64,000 bases of DNA from NCBI RefSeq assembly GCF_019038415.1, contig NZ_JAFKRG010000043.1:1-64000 (forward strand), in the 5' to 3' direction. This document shows, piece by piece, positions 17,934 through 31,256 of this stretch. Within the stretch, counting starts at the first letter, position 1, and the number at the start of each line of letters is the position of its first letter. The notes beneath the pieces are model-generated. The model was given only the letters and a program-made list of their open reading frames with translations, was not told where the DNA came from and ran no database searches. The position numbers and the translations under genes are program-made. The stretch is from Synechococcus sp. CCY 9618 (GTDB taxonomy: Bacteria > Cyanobacteriota > Cyanobacteriia > PCC-6307 > Cyanobiaceae).

Positions 17934-17953
17934 GGCAGATCACCACTGAGGCA
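17922..17953. repeat. Tandem 16 bp duplication over a stop codon
   Basis: GATCACCACTGAGGCA occurs at 17922-17937 and again at 17938-17953. The hydrolase TGA (17931-17933) is in copy one; a second TGA, in another frame, is in copy two. Confidence 0.85.
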
Positions 17954-17986
17954 GATCAGCCTGCGGCGGGCGCAGGCTGATCTGCC

Positions 17987-17988
<2 letters not shown>
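17948..17988. terminator. 18 bp perfect hairpin between convergent hydrolase and crtB
   Basis: The left arm (17948-17965) pairs perfectly with the right arm (17971-17988) around a 5-nt loop. It can serve both strands. No long T run follows, and the right arm overlaps the crtB stop codon. The upstream tandem copy offers a second, partial left arm. Confidence 0.75.
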
Positions 17989-21629
<3,641 letters not shown>

Positions 21630-21644
21630 TCGGGGCGGTGCCGC

Positions 21645-22595
21645 TCAGGCCTGCACCTGGCGCAGAGGGCTGTCCGGGCTGGCGAACACCGGCAGCACCT
21701 CCCGCCGGAAGGCATCGGAGGCGCGGGAGCAGTAGCGGGCGGGATGGGTGATCAGCTTGAGCTGGCGGCGCACCATCAGGTCGGCCACCTGGGGCCGGTG
21801 CAGGGTGCCGGCGGCCAGCTCCCGCTCGATCGACACCACCGGCAGGAACGCCGCCCCCAGGCCGGCCTGGACGGCATTCTTGATCGCTTCGAAGGAGTTG
21901 AGCTCCATCTCGATCTTGAGCCGCTGCACGTCGAGCTTGGAGCGGCTCAGCAGCTGATCCACCATCTTGCGGGTGGTGGACTGGGCATCGAGGCAGACGA
22001 AGCCGAGCCGGTACAGATCCTCCTTGGTGAGCTCGGGCAGCCGGGACAGGGGGTGCTTGGGGGGCAGCACCAGGGCCAGCTCGTCGTTGGCGTAGGGCAC
22101 CACCTGCAGCAGGTCGTTGAGATCGGCCGGCAGTTCCCCGCCGATGATCGCCAGGTCGATCTGGCCGTTGGCCACGCTCCAGCCGGTGCGGCGGGTGCTG
22201 TGCACCTGCAGCTGCACCGCCACATCGGGGTACTTCTGGCGGAACAGGCCGATCATCCGGGGCATCAGGTACGTGCCCGTGGTCTGGCTGGCACCCACCA
22301 CCAGGGAACCGCCGCGCAGGTTGTGGAGATCGTCGAGGGCACGGCAGGCCTCCTGGCACTGGCTCAGGATCCGGTCGCAGTAGCTGAGCAGGAGGTGGCC
22401 CGCCTCGGTGAGCTGGGCCTTGCGGCCGCCGCGGTCGAACAGGGAGACATCGAGCTGCTTCTCCAGGTTCTGGATCTGCAGACTCACCGCCGGCTGGGTG
22501 ACGTAGAGGCTGTCGGCCGCCTTCTTGAAGCTGCCCTCGCTGGCGATGGCCCGCAGGATGCGGAGCTGGTCGAGGGTGAAAGGCAGATCTGCCAT
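21645..22595 (-). CDS. rbcR: LysR-type regulator RbcR (Ycf30)
   Basis: 316 residues from the ATG at 22595. It has an N-terminal winged helix starting [25 protein letters not shown], with [16 protein letters not shown] as recognition region, then an effector-binding domain (about 95-300) with [14 protein letters not shown]. This matches the RbcR/CmpR/CcmR group, which control RuBisCO or carbon-concentrating genes and sense metabolites such as RuBP or 2-phosphoglycolate. Its position beside ndhF supports RbcR. It is divergent from the NnrU gene. Confidence 0.88.
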   Translation of the reverse strand: MADLPFTLDQLRILRAIASEGSFKKAADSLYVTQPAVSLQIQNLEKQLDVSLFDRGGRKAQLTEAGHLLLSYCDRILSQCQEACRALDDLHNLRGGSLVVGASQTTGTYLMPRMIGLFRQKYPDVAVQLQVHSTRRTGWSVANGQIDLAIIGGELPADLNDLLQVVPYANDELALVLPPKHPLSRLPELTKEDLYRLGFVCLDAQSTTRKMVDQLLSRSKLDVQRLKIEMELNSFEAIKNAVQAGLGAAFLPVVSIERELAAGTLHRPQVADLMVRRQLKLITHPARYCSRASDAFRREVLPVFASPDSPLRQVQA

Positions 22596-22713
22596 GGGTC
22601 GGGGAGGCCTCAGAGGGACCGTTGGCCGGATCCGGCAGGCCGTGCGGAACTCTAGGGGTCCCGCCCGATCGCCAGAATCCTGCGGATACATCCGCCATCG
22701 CCCCCGCGCCCCG

Positions 22714-23466
22714 ATGCCCTCGTTGACGCTGATCCCGCAGGGCCCCCAGCACAGCAGCCTGGTGATGCTGGCCCTGCTGGTGGTCTTCGCCCTGATCCAC
22801 AGCGGCGGCGCCTCCCTGAGGGTGTGGGGTGAGGAGCGGATCGGAGCCCGGGCCTGGCGGCTGCTGTTCGCCGGCCTGAGCATTCCCTCGGCGGTGCTGG
22901 TGGTGGGGTACTTCCTGGCCCATCGCTACGACGGGGTGCGGCTCTGGAATCTCCAGGACCAGCCCTGGATCGTGCCGGTGGTCTGGACCGGCACGGCGAT
23001 CAGCTTTCTGTTCCTTTATCCGGCCACCTACAACCTGCTGGAGATCCCTGCCGTTCTGAAGCCCCGGGTGCGGCTCTACGCCACCGGCATCATCCGGGTG
23101 AGTCGCCATCCCCAGGCGGTGGGCCAGGTGCTGTGGTGTGCCACCCACCTGCTCTGGATCGGCACCAGCTTCACCGCCGTGGCCTGCGTGGGGCTGATCG
23201 GCCACCACCTGTTCGCCGTCTGGAACGGCGACCGCCGGCTGCTCCACCGGTTCGGCGCCGCCTTCGAGGAGCTGCGGGCCAGCACCTCGGTGCTGCCGTT
23301 CGCCGCCGTGCTGGACGGCCGCCAGAAACTGGTGGTGGAGGAATTCCTTCGACCCTCCCAGCTGGGCATCGCCATCGCCATCGGCGTGTTCTGGTGGGCC
23401 CACCGCTGGATCGGCCTGGGGGCCACGGCCTTCTCCCGCACCGCCCTGGCCCACTGGCTGGGGTAA
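22714..23466 (+). CDS. NnrU-domain membrane protein (possible zeta-carotene isomerase)
   Basis: 250 residues with about six membrane helices. Conserved NnrU features are [28 protein letters not shown] and [14 protein letters not shown]. Plant 15-cis-zeta-carotene isomerase (Z-ISO), a heme membrane enzyme, belongs to this family, and crtP-crtB lie about 4 kb away, so a carotenoid role is plausible; it remains an inference. The ATG at 22714 gives the usual family length. It lies upstream of ndhF on the same strand. Confidence 0.75.
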   Translation: MPSLTLIPQGPQHSSLVMLALLVVFALIHSGGASLRVWGEERIGARAWRLLFAGLSIPSAVLVVGYFLAHRYDGVRLWNLQDQPWIVPVVWTGTAISFLFLYPATYNLLEIPAVLKPRVRLYATGIIRVSRHPQAVGQVLWCATHLLWIGTSFTAVACVGLIGHHLFAVWNGDRRLLHRFGAAFEELRASTSVLPFAAVLDGRQKLVVEEFLRPSQLGIAIAIGVFWWAHRWIGLGATAFSRTALAHWLG

Positions 23467-23536
23467 GGAGGCCGTCGGGCCGCCGGGGACGGTGGGCAGG
23501 CCCCCACAGAGCCGGGGCCGCTTGGGCGAGCCTGCC

Positions 23537-23542
23537 TACACT
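23537..23542 (+). promoter_or_regulatory. Candidate minus 10 box of ndhF
   Basis: TACACT, 21 nt before the ndhF ATG, preceded by CCTGCC. Confidence 0.4.
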
Positions 23543-23563
23543 CGCCCCAACAGAGCCCTCAGG

Positions 23564-25576
23564 ATGCCCACCGCCTCCGAACTTGCCTGGCTGATTCCGG
23601 TGCTGCCCCTGCTGGGGGCCTGCCTCACCGGCCTGGGGCTGATCACCTTCAACCGCACCGTCAACCGCCTGCGCAAGCCGGTGGCCCTGTTTCTGATCAC
23701 CACGGTGGGCATGGCCGCGGTGCTCAGCTTCGCGATCCTGGCCGAGCAGCTGGCGGGGGCCAGCGGCACCGAGGTGCTGTTCGACTGGGCGGGTGCCGGC
23801 ACGTTCCACCTGCAGATGGGCTTCCGGGTGGATGCCCTGGGGGCGGTGATGCTCTCGCTGGTCACCACCATCGCCCTGCTGGTGATGGTCTATTCCGATG
23901 GCTACATGGCCCACGACAAGGGCTATGTGCGCTTCTTCACCTACCTGGCCCTGTTCAGCAGTTCGATGCTGGGGCTGGTGATCAGCCCCAACCTGCTCGA
24001 GATCTACGTGTTCTGGGAGCTGGTGGGCATGTGCTCCTACCTGCTGGTGGGCTTCTGGTACGACCGGGACGCCGCCGCCAACGCGGCCCAGAAGGCGTTC
24101 GTGGTCAACCGGGTCGGCGACTTCGGCCTGTTGCTCGGCATCCTCGGCCTGTTCTGGGCCACCGGCAGCTTCGCCTTCGAGGAGATCGGCGAGCGACTCG
24201 CGGCGGCGGTGGCCGGCGGCGGCCTGCCCACCGGGGTGGCCGTGCTGCTCTGCCTGCTGGTTTTCATGGGGCCGATGGCCAAGTCGGCCCAGTTCCCCCT
24301 GCACGTCTGGCTTCCCGATGCCATGGAGGGCCCCACCCCGATCTCCGCCCTGATCCACGCGGCCACCATGGTGGCCGCTGGCGTCTTCCTGGTGGCCAGG
24401 CTGCAGCCGGTGTATGAGCCCTTCCCGCTGGTGCAGGCGGTGATCGCCGTGATCGGCACGATCACCCTGTTCCTGGGAGCCTCCATCGCCCTCACCCAGA
24501 TGGACCTGAAGAAAGGGCTGGCTTACAGCACCGTCTCCCAGCTGGGCTACATGATGCTGGCCATGGGCTGCGGCGCCCCGGTGGCGGGCATGTTCCACCT
24601 GGTCACCCACGCCTTCTTCAAGGCGATGCTGTTCCTGGGCTCCGGTTCGGTGATCCACGCCATGGAGGAGGTGGTGGGCCACGAGCCGGTGCTGGCCCAG
24701 GACATGCGCCTGATGGGCGGCCTGCGCAAATTCATGCCCGTCACCTCCGCCACCTTCCTGGTGGGCTGCGTGGCCATCAGCGGCATTCCGCCCCTGGCGG
24801 GCTTCTGGAGCAAGGACGAGATCCTCGGCCAGGCCTTCAACAGCTTTCCGCTGCTCTGGGCCATGGGCTTCATCACCGCCGGGATGACGGCCTTCTACAT
24901 GTTCCGGCTCTATTTCCTCACCTTCGAGGGCCCCTTCCGCGGCCAGGACGCCGCCATCCGCTCCCAGCTGCTGACCGCAGCAGGCAAGGTGTCAGCCGAG
25001 GGCTCCGAGGAGGGTCACGCCGGCCATGCCAGCCATCCCCATGAATCGGGCTGGCAGATGGCCGCACCCCTGGTGGTGCTGGCGGTGCCGTCGGTGCTGA
25101 TCGGCCTGCTGGGCACCCCCTGGAACAGCCGTTTCGGCAACCTCGTGGATCCCGCCGAGGCCGCCGAGGTGGCCGAGCATTTCCACTGGAGCGAATTCCT
25201 GCCCCTGGCCGGCGCCTCGGTGGCCATCTCCAGCCTGGGCATCGGCATTGCGGTGCTGGCCTATGCCCTGCACCGCATCGATCTGGCCACCGCCGTGGCA
25301 GGTCGCTTTCCGACCATCAATCGCTTCCTCGCCAACAAGTGGTACCTGGATGCCATCAACGACAAGCTGTTCGTCCAGGGCAGCCGCCGGCTGGCCCGAC
25401 AGGTGCTCGATGTGGATTCCAAGGTGGTGGACGGCGTGGTCAACCTCACCGGCCTGCTCACCCTGGGCAGCGGCGAGGGTCTCAAATACTTCGAGACCGG
25501 CCGCGTGCAGTTCTATGCCCTGATCGTGTTCGGCGGTGTGATCGGTCTGGTGCTGCTGTTCGGCGCCTTCGGTTGA
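23564..25576 (+). CDS. ndhF: NDH-1 subunit 5 (NdhF)
   Basis: Large antiporter-like proton-pumping subunit of NDH-1 in the thylakoid or plasma membrane. The 670-residue protein from the ATG at 23564 has the glutamate of the helix-5 region in LEIYVFWELVGMCSYL, the lysine-containing GPMAKSAQFPLHVWLPDAMEGPTP, HATMVAAGVFLVAR, and a C-terminal lateral-helix region. It is probably the respiratory/cyclic F1 form because a D1-like ndhD follows downstream and no CO2-uptake genes are near. Confidence 0.94.
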   Translation: MPTASELAWLIPVLPLLGACLTGLGLITFNRTVNRLRKPVALFLITTVGMAAVLSFAILAEQLAGASGTEVLFDWAGAGTFHLQMGFRVDALGAVMLSLVTTIALLVMVYSDGYMAHDKGYVRFFTYLALFSSSMLGLVISPNLLEIYVFWELVGMCSYLLVGFWYDRDAAANAAQKAFVVNRVGDFGLLLGILGLFWATGSFAFEEIGERLAAAVAGGGLPTGVAVLLCLLVFMGPMAKSAQFPLHVWLPDAMEGPTPISALIHAATMVAAGVFLVARLQPVYEPFPLVQAVIAVIGTITLFLGASIALTQMDLKKGLAYSTVSQLGYMMLAMGCGAPVAGMFHLVTHAFFKAMLFLGSGSVIHAMEEVVGHEPVLAQDMRLMGGLRKFMPVTSATFLVGCVAISGIPPLAGFWSKDEILGQAFNSFPLLWAMGFITAGMTAFYMFRLYFLTFEGPFRGQDAAIRSQLLTAAGKVSAEGSEEGHAGHASHPHESGWQMAAPLVVLAVPSVLIGLLGTPWNSRFGNLVDPAEAAEVAEHFHWSEFLPLAGASVAISSLGIGIAVLAYALHRIDLATAVAGRFPTINRFLANKWYLDAINDKLFVQGSRRLARQVLDVDSKVVDGVVNLTGLLTLGSGEGLKYFETGRVQFYALIVFGGVIGLVLLFGAFG

Positions 25577-25598
25577 GGCGCTCCCTCCAGACCGTTCG

Positions 25599-26318
25599 AT
25601 GATGGAGAGGCCCGGGAGCCCGCGGAAGGTGAGGCTGGCGAGGGAGCCCCACCTGGAACTGAAGGTTTTCTACCTCTGGGATCTGGGGGTCTCCGAGGCC
25701 CGTGACCCGGGTTTCCTCAAACCGCTGCAGTGGGACATCCCGCTGCTGGACGGCTACCGGCACGTCTTCATTCCGAACCGCTCGAGGAACCCGGGCAACC
25801 ATCATTTTCTGGGCTACATCAACCCTTCCCTCAACCGGGCCGTCGCGGCATGGCAACCCGACGTGGTCCTGGTGATGAACTACGCCTTCCTCAGCTATCT
25901 GCTGCTGCTGATCGATCCCCGCTTCTGGTCCATCCCCTTCCTGTTCCGTGGCGACTCCCACGACCTGGCCCGCTCCGGCGGGATCAGGGCCTGGCTGGGT
26001 CAGGCCCTGCGGCGGCTGATTTTCCGGCGGTTCTCCGCCTTCCTGGTGGTGGGCCAGGCCAATCGCACCTACTACCGACGTTGTGGTGTGCCTGCCTCCC
26101 GGCTCATCGATGCCCCCCATGCGGTCGACAACGACCGGTTCCTGGCCGCCGCCGATGATGCCCGCCGCGAGGCGCTGGCGCTGCGGGAGCGGCTGGGCAT
26201 TGCAGCCCATCACACCGTGGTGCTGTTCGTCGGCAAGTTCGTCGATGTCAAGCGGCCCTTCGACATCCTCGAGGCCTTCGGGCAACTGCCGGCGACCCTG
26301 CTGGACGGCGCGGGCTGA
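25599..26318 (+). pseudogene. Glycosyltransferase family 4 remnant, both ends missing
   Basis: Readable for 239 codons. The segment LEPHL-like EPHLELKVFYLWD, then [36 protein letters not shown] and [24 protein letters not shown] match the N-terminal half of GT4 glycosyltransferases up to the start of the nucleotide-sugar domain. The usual N-terminal strand (a hydrophobic start plus PIQY-type motif) is absent and replaced by MMERPGSPRKVR, and the whole sugar-nucleotide domain (EX7E) is lost. It stops abruptly at TGA 26316-26318, where a second remnant begins. It sits between ndhF and ndhD. Confidence 0.75.
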
Positions 26319-26794
26319 GCAACGTCCATGCTCTGCCTTTCCAGATCCAGCATCTGGGGACGCAGGGCTTTCACCCCTCCCACCTGGATTCCCACCATCA
26401 CATCCACACGATCCGCTGGATGCTTCCGGTGGTTCTGGGCCTGCAGCGCCGACACGCCATCCGCAAGCTCCGCAACACCATGAACGTCTATGGGTTGGGC
26501 GGCGACGGCGGCAAGGGGAACGGGACTCCCTCCCTGAGACTGCGGACCGCCAAGAGCGCCTGGAGGCTGGCCAGCCGGTTGGGCGGCAGCCGCCTGCCAC
26601 AGGTGTTCACCGGCCTGCATATCTTTCTGGCCGATCCCTCCCGAGCCGAATTTCTCTCGGCCGCCTCGATCGAACTGATGTGCCACCCCGGCCAGGGGGG
26701 GTTCGAGACGGAAACGACCCGGCTGCTCGATCCCTCCAGGCCCCTGCTGGATGGCCGTTACCGACTGCGCACCTACAACGACCTGCTCGCCTGA
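26309..26794 (+). pseudogene. ChbG/YdjC (HpnK-like) carbohydrate deacetylase remnant, N-terminal half missing
   Basis: A frame of about 162 codons, different from that of the glycosyltransferase remnant, reads [16 protein letters not shown], the metal-binding histidine motif of YdjC-fold deacetylases, then [17 protein letters not shown] and ends with [15 protein letters not shown] and [14 protein letters not shown]. The family N-terminus with its ADDFG motif is absent and there is no good start codon at the junction (first ATG 26420, after the His motif). The simplest reading is that one deletion removed the end of the glycosyltransferase and the beginning of this gene. Confidence 0.7.
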
Positions 26795-26864
26795 GTCAGG
26801 GCGGGGATCCCAGCGATCTGTGTGACAACGCCCATCCACGCGGTGCCCGGAAGGCCGGTATTTC

Positions 26865-26870
26865 TACACT
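26865..26870 (+). promoter_or_regulatory. Candidate minus 10 box of ndhD
   Basis: TACACT, identical to the hexamer before ndhF, 25 nt before the ndhD GTG. Confidence 0.4.
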
Positions 26871-26895
26871 CCGCCCAGATGAACAGCACCGTTCT

Positions 26896-28500
26896 GTGCC
26901 CTTTCCCTGGCTGAGCACCGCGATTCTGTTCCCGATCGGCGCGGCTCTGCTGATCCCCTTCGTGCCCGACAAGGGCGACGGCCGTCAGGTGCGCTGGTAC
27001 GCCCTCGGCGTCGCCCTCACCACCTTCCTCGTCACGGTGGGGGCCTACCTCAACGGCTACGACCCGGCCGATCCCGGCCTGCAGCTGGCGGAGCGGGTCC
27101 AGTGGCTTCCCGACCTGGGCCTGGCCTGGTCGGTGGGGGCCGACGGCCTCTCCATGCCCCTGATCCTGCTCACCAGCTTCATCACCGCCCTGGCCTGCCT
27201 GGCGGCCTGGCCGGTGACCTTCAAGCCGAAGCTGTTCTATTTCCTGTTGCTGGCCATGGATGGCGGCCAGATCGCCGTGTTCGCGGTGCAGGACATGCTC
27301 CTGTTCTTCCTGGCCTGGGAGCTCGAGCTGCTGCCGGTGTACCTGCTGCTGGCCATCTGGGGCGGCAAGAAGCGCCAGTACGCCGCCACCAAGTTCATCC
27401 TCTACACCGCCGGCAGTTCCCTGTTCATCCTCCTGGCCGGGCTGGCTATGGGCTTCTTCGGCGGGGGCGCCCCCAGCTTCGAGTACACGGTGCTGGCCGC
27501 CAAGCAGTTCGGCACCGGCTTCCAGGTGCTCTGCTACGCGGGCCTGCTGATCGCCTTCGGCGTCAAGCTGCCGGTGGTGCCGCTGCACACCTGGCTGCCC
27601 GATGCCCACGGAGAGGCCACGGCACCGGTCCACATGCTGCTGGCGGGGATCCTGCTCAAGATGGGCGGTTATGCCCTGCTGCGTTTCAACGTGCAGCTGC
27701 TCCCCGAGGCCCACGTCCAGTTCGCCCCCCTGCTGGTGATCCTGGGGGTGGTCAACATCATCTACGCCGCCCTCACCTCCTTCGCCCAGCGCAACCTGAA
27801 GCGCAAGATCGCCTACAGCTCGATCAGCCACATGGGCTTCGTGCTCATCGGCGTGGGCAGCTTCAGCGCCCTGGGCACCAGCGGGGCCATGCTCCAGATG
27901 ATCAGCCATGGCCTGATCGGAGCCAGCCTCTTCTTCCTGGTGGGTGCCACCTACGACCGCACCCACACCCTGCAGCTCGATGAGATGGGTGGGGTGGGAC
28001 AGAAGATGCGCAAGATGTTCGCCCTCTGGACGGTCTGCTCCCTGGCCTCCCTCGCCCTGCCGGGCATGAGCGGTTTCGTGTCGGAGCTGATGGTGTTCGT
28101 GGGCTTCGCCACCAGCGAGGCCTACAGCCTGAGCTTCCGCATCGTGATCGCCGTGCTCGCGGCCATCGGCGTGATCCTCACGCCGATCTACCTGCTGTCG
28201 ATGCTGCGGGAGATCTTCTTCGGCAAGGAGAACCCCCAGCTGGCCTCCTCCCACACCCATCTGGTGGATGCGGAACCCCGGGAGATCTACGTGATCTCCT
28301 GCCTGCTGGTGCCGATCATCGGCATCGGCCTCTACCCCCGTCTGGTCACCGACAGCTACCGGGCGGCGATCGAGGCCCTGGTCGACAGGGAGGCCACCGC
28401 CCTGGTCAAGGTGGGGCGGCCGCCCATGAAGGCGGTGATGGCCGGAGGAGCCTTCGCCAACCTGCCTCCCGCCCTGCTGCACGCCCCGGCCCTGGGCTGA
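26896..28500 (+). CDS. ndhD: NDH-1 subunit 4 (NdhD)
   Basis: Antiporter-like proton-pumping subunit. The GTG start at 26896 gives 534 residues beginning [19 protein letters not shown]. Key motifs are [42 protein letters not shown] (conserved Lys and His), [16 protein letters not shown] and [12 protein letters not shown]. The in-frame open region before 26896 is not coding-like, and the nearby ATG at 26879 is in another frame that stops after 11 codons. D1-like by length and by pairing with ndhF. Confidence 0.94.
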   Translation: MPFPWLSTAILFPIGAALLIPFVPDKGDGRQVRWYALGVALTTFLVTVGAYLNGYDPADPGLQLAERVQWLPDLGLAWSVGADGLSMPLILLTSFITALACLAAWPVTFKPKLFYFLLLAMDGGQIAVFAVQDMLLFFLAWELELLPVYLLLAIWGGKKRQYAATKFILYTAGSSLFILLAGLAMGFFGGGAPSFEYTVLAAKQFGTGFQVLCYAGLLIAFGVKLPVVPLHTWLPDAHGEATAPVHMLLAGILLKMGGYALLRFNVQLLPEAHVQFAPLLVILGVVNIIYAALTSFAQRNLKRKIAYSSISHMGFVLIGVGSFSALGTSGAMLQMISHGLIGASLFFLVGATYDRTHTLQLDEMGGVGQKMRKMFALWTVCSLASLALPGMSGFVSELMVFVGFATSEAYSLSFRIVIAVLAAIGVILTPIYLLSMLREIFFGKENPQLASSHTHLVDAEPREIYVISCLLVPIIGIGLYPRLVTDSYRAAIEALVDREATALVKVGRPPMKAVMAGGAFANLPPALLHAPALG

Positions 28501-28588
28501 AGCGCAAGCTCTTCCGACCGTCCGGGGGGCCGGTTACGAAACCCTGCGCAGCCCCCTGGCGCCTCCGCCTGCCTGCGGAGAGGATGCT

Positions 28589-28594
28589 TACGCT
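28589..28594 (+). promoter_or_regulatory. Candidate minus 10 box of the LapA-like gene
   Basis: TACGCT, 25 nt before the ATG at 28620. It lies downstream of the alternative ATG at 28584 and so argues against that longer start. Confidence 0.35.
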
Positions 28595-28619
28595 CCTGCA
28601 TCGCACAGCAAGCGTCCCC

Positions 28620-29012
28620 ATGCGGCAGATCAACTTCCTCCTGATCTTCAGCTTCGGCCTGGCGACGGTGATGTTCACCCTGGAGAACACCACCGCGACC
28701 ACGGTGCACTTCCTCCCGGGGGTGAGCACCACCCTGCCCCTGGCGGCCCTGCTCCTGCTGGTGGGGGGCATCGGTGCCACGGCCGCCTGGATCTACGCCG
28801 TCTGGAGCGGGGTGGTGAAGAAGGTCGAAACCCTGCAGGACGGCGGCGAGGCGGAGGCCCAGCAGGTGCGCATCAGCGAACTGGAGAACGACCTGCGCCG
28901 CTACCGGGCCACGGTGGATGCCCAGCTGGGACTGCTCCCCGCCGCCGGCGAGAGCTCGGCCCGCACGGGCGATGAGGATGGTGACGAGAGCCTCTCCCTG
29001 GCGATGGACTGA
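28620..29012 (+). CDS. LapA-domain (DUF1049) membrane protein
   Basis: 130 residues. Two membrane helices (about 3-18 and 40-65) flank the segment FTLENTTATTVHFLPGVST, then comes a coiled-coil-like region (QQVRISELENDLRRYRATVDAQL) and an acidic tail. This is the LapA/DUF1049 pattern; E. coli LapA acts in lipopolysaccharide assembly, but the cyanobacterial role is unknown. The start MRQINFLLIF matches relatives. Confidence 0.8.
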   Translation: MRQINFLLIFSFGLATVMFTLENTTATTVHFLPGVSTTLPLAALLLLVGGIGATAAWIYAVWSGVVKKVETLQDGGEAEAQQVRISELENDLRRYRATVDAQLGLLPAAGESSARTGDEDGDESLSLAMD

Positions 29013-29121
29013 GCCGGAGAGGGCGGGCTCCGGGCCCATTTCGTCGTGATGACGACTGGTCCCTCACGGCCTCAGCCGGTAGCTTGCCGGTGGAAGCCCT
29101 TCCCTGAGCAGGACAACGCGC

Positions 29122-30027
29122 GTGGCTGAAGCGGGCGCCAGGCTGGCCATCCGGTTGCTGCAGGACGCGGCCGAACGGGGTGACATCGACCCCTGGGACG
29201 TCGATGTGATCGCCGTCGTCGACGGCTTCCTCGACCAGCTGCGCCAGCGCATCGAGCTGCCCCGCCGCCTGGCCCTGCAGGGGGGCAGCTACGAGCGGGA
29301 CCTGGCCGAATCCAGCGAGGCCTTCCTGGCGGCCTCCGTGCTGGTGGGCCTCAAGGCGGAGCTGCTGGAGTCGGCCACCTTTCCTCCCGAACCCCTGATG
29401 GAGGACCCCTTCGCCGGGGAAGAGGACGACTCCGACTGGAACAGTGCCGCCATGGTGCTGCCGCGGCGGCCGGAACGCCATCTGCGACGTCGGCCGGTGG
29501 CACCGCCGCCCCTGCAGCGCCCCGTCACCCTGGGGGAGCTGATCCGCCAGCTGGAGGACATCGCCGAGCGGCTTGAGCAGGAGGGCGGGGTCGCTCGGAC
29601 CCGGCCCCGCCACCGCCGCTACAGCGAGCGGGCCGCCATCGCCCAGGTGACCGCCCTGGCCCACCGGGAAAAGCTGCCGGAAACCACCGCAGCCCTCAGC
29701 CGCTTCCTGCTGCACTGGGCACCGACAGCCGTGAACACGGCCTGGGTGACCTTCGATGGACTGGTGGCGGCCTGGGCAGAGGCGGTGGACAGCGGCGGCG
29801 CCGGGGCGACGGCTGCGGATGACCTCGACCGGGACCGGGTGGGGGTGTTCTGGGCCCTGCTGTTTCTCTCCTCCCAGGGCAAGGTGGAACTGGAGCAGGC
29901 CGGGGGGCTCTATGGGCCGCTGAGCCTGCGTCGGCTGCGGGAGGAAACCGCCGAACCAGTGGCGCTTCCGCAGCTCCCTGGCCAGGGGTCAGATAGGGGG
30001 CCGGCTCGTGAGGCGATGGCAGCCTGA
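29122..30027 (+). CDS. scpA: Segregation and condensation protein A
   Basis: Kleisin subunit that bridges the SMC ATPases in chromosome condensation. 301 residues from a GTG. Family features are DIDPWDVDVIAVVDGFLDQL near the start, the helical AFLAASVLVGLKAELL, and the C-terminal winged-helix region VGVFWALLFLSSQGKVELEQ. The middle (about 110-160) is acidic then Arg-rich and variable. No scpB is near. Confidence 0.9.
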   Translation: MAEAGARLAIRLLQDAAERGDIDPWDVDVIAVVDGFLDQLRQRIELPRRLALQGGSYERDLAESSEAFLAASVLVGLKAELLESATFPPEPLMEDPFAGEEDDSDWNSAAMVLPRRPERHLRRRPVAPPPLQRPVTLGELIRQLEDIAERLEQEGGVARTRPRHRRYSERAAIAQVTALAHREKLPETTAALSRFLLHWAPTAVNTAWVTFDGLVAAWAEAVDSGGAGATAADDLDRDRVGVFWALLFLSSQGKVELEQAGGLYGPLSLRRLREETAEPVALPQLPGQGSDRGPAREAMAA

Positions 30028-30037
30028 GCGATCTCCC

Positions 30038-30043
30038 TAGGCT
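30038..30043 (+). promoter_or_regulatory. Candidate minus 10 box of the nucleotidyltransferase gene
   Basis: TAGGCT inside CCTAGGCT, 31 nt before the ATG at 30075. Confidence 0.4.
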
Positions 30044-30074
30044 GTGCCGTGACCTCCGACCTGAAGCGACGCCG

Positions 30075-31256
30075 ATGAAGGCGATGATCCTGGCGGCAGG
30101 CAAGGGAACCCGGGTGCGGCCCATCACGCACACCACCCCCAAGCCGATGATCCCGATCCTGCAGAAACCCGTGATGGAGTTCCTGCTGGAGCTGCTCCGG
30201 GAGCATGGCTTCGACGAGATCATGGTCAACGTCTCCCATCTGGCGGAGGAGATCGAGAACTACTTCCGCGATGGCCAGCGGTTCGGTGTCCAGATCGCCT
30301 ACAGCTTCGAGGGCCGCATCGAGGACGGCGAGCTGATCGGGGATGCGCTGGGATCGGCGGGAGGCCTCAAGAAGATCCAGGACTTCCAGCCCTTCTTCGA
30401 TGACACCTTCGTGGTGCTCTGCGGCGATGCCCTGATCGATCTCGACCTCACCGAAGCGGTACGGCGCCACCGGGAGAAGGGGGCGATGGCCAGCCTGATC
30501 ACCAAGCGTGTCCCGCGCGACCAGGTGAGCGACTACGGCGTGGTGGTCACCGACGACGCCGGCAGGGTCCTGTCCTTCCAGGAAAAGCCCTCGGTGGAGG
30601 AGGCCGCCAGCGACATGATCAACACAGGCATCTATATCTTCGAGCCGGCCGTTCTCGACTTCATCCCCAGCCGGGAACCCTTCGACATCGCGGCCGATCT
30701 CTTCCCCAAGCTTGTGGCCTCCGGGGCGCCGTTCTATGCCCTGCCCATGGAATTCGAGTGGGTCGACATCGGCAAGGTGCCCGACTACTGGCAGGCGATC
30801 CGCAGTGTGCTCCAGGGCGATGTGCGCCAGGTCCAGATTCCCGGCAAGGAGGTGCGTCCGGGCATCTACGCCGGCCTGAATGTGGCTGCCGACTGGGACA
30901 AGATCCACGTGAAGGGCCCCATCTTCGTGGGCGGCATGACGAAGATCGAGAACGGGGTCACGATCATCGGCCCAGCCATGATCGGCCCGAGCTGCCACAT
31001 CTGCGAGGGCGCCACGATCGACAACTCAATCATCTTCGATTACTCCCGCATCGGCGCCGGGGTGCAGCTGGTGGAGAAGCTGGTGTACGGCCGTTACTGC
31101 GTGGATCGCAACGGCGATCACTTCGATCTTCAGGAAGCCGCGCTCGACTGGCTGATCACCGACGCCCGCCGTCAGGACGTGGGCACTCCCTCACCGCAGC
31201 AGAAGGCCATGGCCGAGCTGCTCGGCACCGACCTCGCCGTCAGCCACGCCCCCTAG
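30075..31256 (+). CDS. Sugar-phosphate nucleotidyltransferase (mannose-1-P guanylyltransferase-like)
   Basis: 393 residues. The Rossmann-like N-terminal domain has the signature AAGKGTRVRP and PKPMIPI, VLCGDALIDLDL (metal-binding Asp), FQEKPS, and WVDIGKVPDYWQA. After about 260 residues come hexapeptide-like left-handed helix repeats (GPIFVGGMTKIENGVTIIGP). It activates a sugar for polysaccharide or glycolipid synthesis; GDP-mannose is the likely product by similarity, but glucose cannot be excluded. Its 3' end overlaps the convergent metF by 66 bp. Confidence 0.8.
   Translation: MKAMILAAGKGTRVRPITHTTPKPMIPILQKPVMEFLLELLREHGFDEIMVNVSHLAEEIENYFRDGQRFGVQIAYSFEGRIEDGELIGDALGSAGGLKKIQDFQPFFDDTFVVLCGDALIDLDLTEAVRRHREKGAMASLITKRVPRDQVSDYGVVVTDDAGRVLSFQEKPSVEEAASDMINTGIYIFEPAVLDFIPSREPFDIAADLFPKLVASGAPFYALPMEFEWVDIGKVPDYWQAIRSVLQGDVRQVQIPGKEVRPGIYAGLNVAADWDKIHVKGPIFVGGMTKIENGVTIIGPAMIGPSCHICEGATIDNSIIFDYSRIGAGVQLVEKLVYGRYCVDRNGDHFDLQEAALDWLITDARRQDVGTPSPQQKAMAELLGTDLAVSHAP

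Noticed and set aside
26083-26895. In-frame upstream extension of ndhD
   Set aside because: The translation is Pro/Arg-rich and unlike NdhD; it runs through the two gene remnants in another frame. The GTG at 26896 gives the normal N-terminus.
26879-26914. ATG upstream of ndhD as its start
   Set aside because: It is in a different frame and stops after 11 codons.
26773-28482. Minus-strand open frame of 569 codons
   Set aside because: Antisense to ndhD, with Gln/Gly/His-rich shadow composition.
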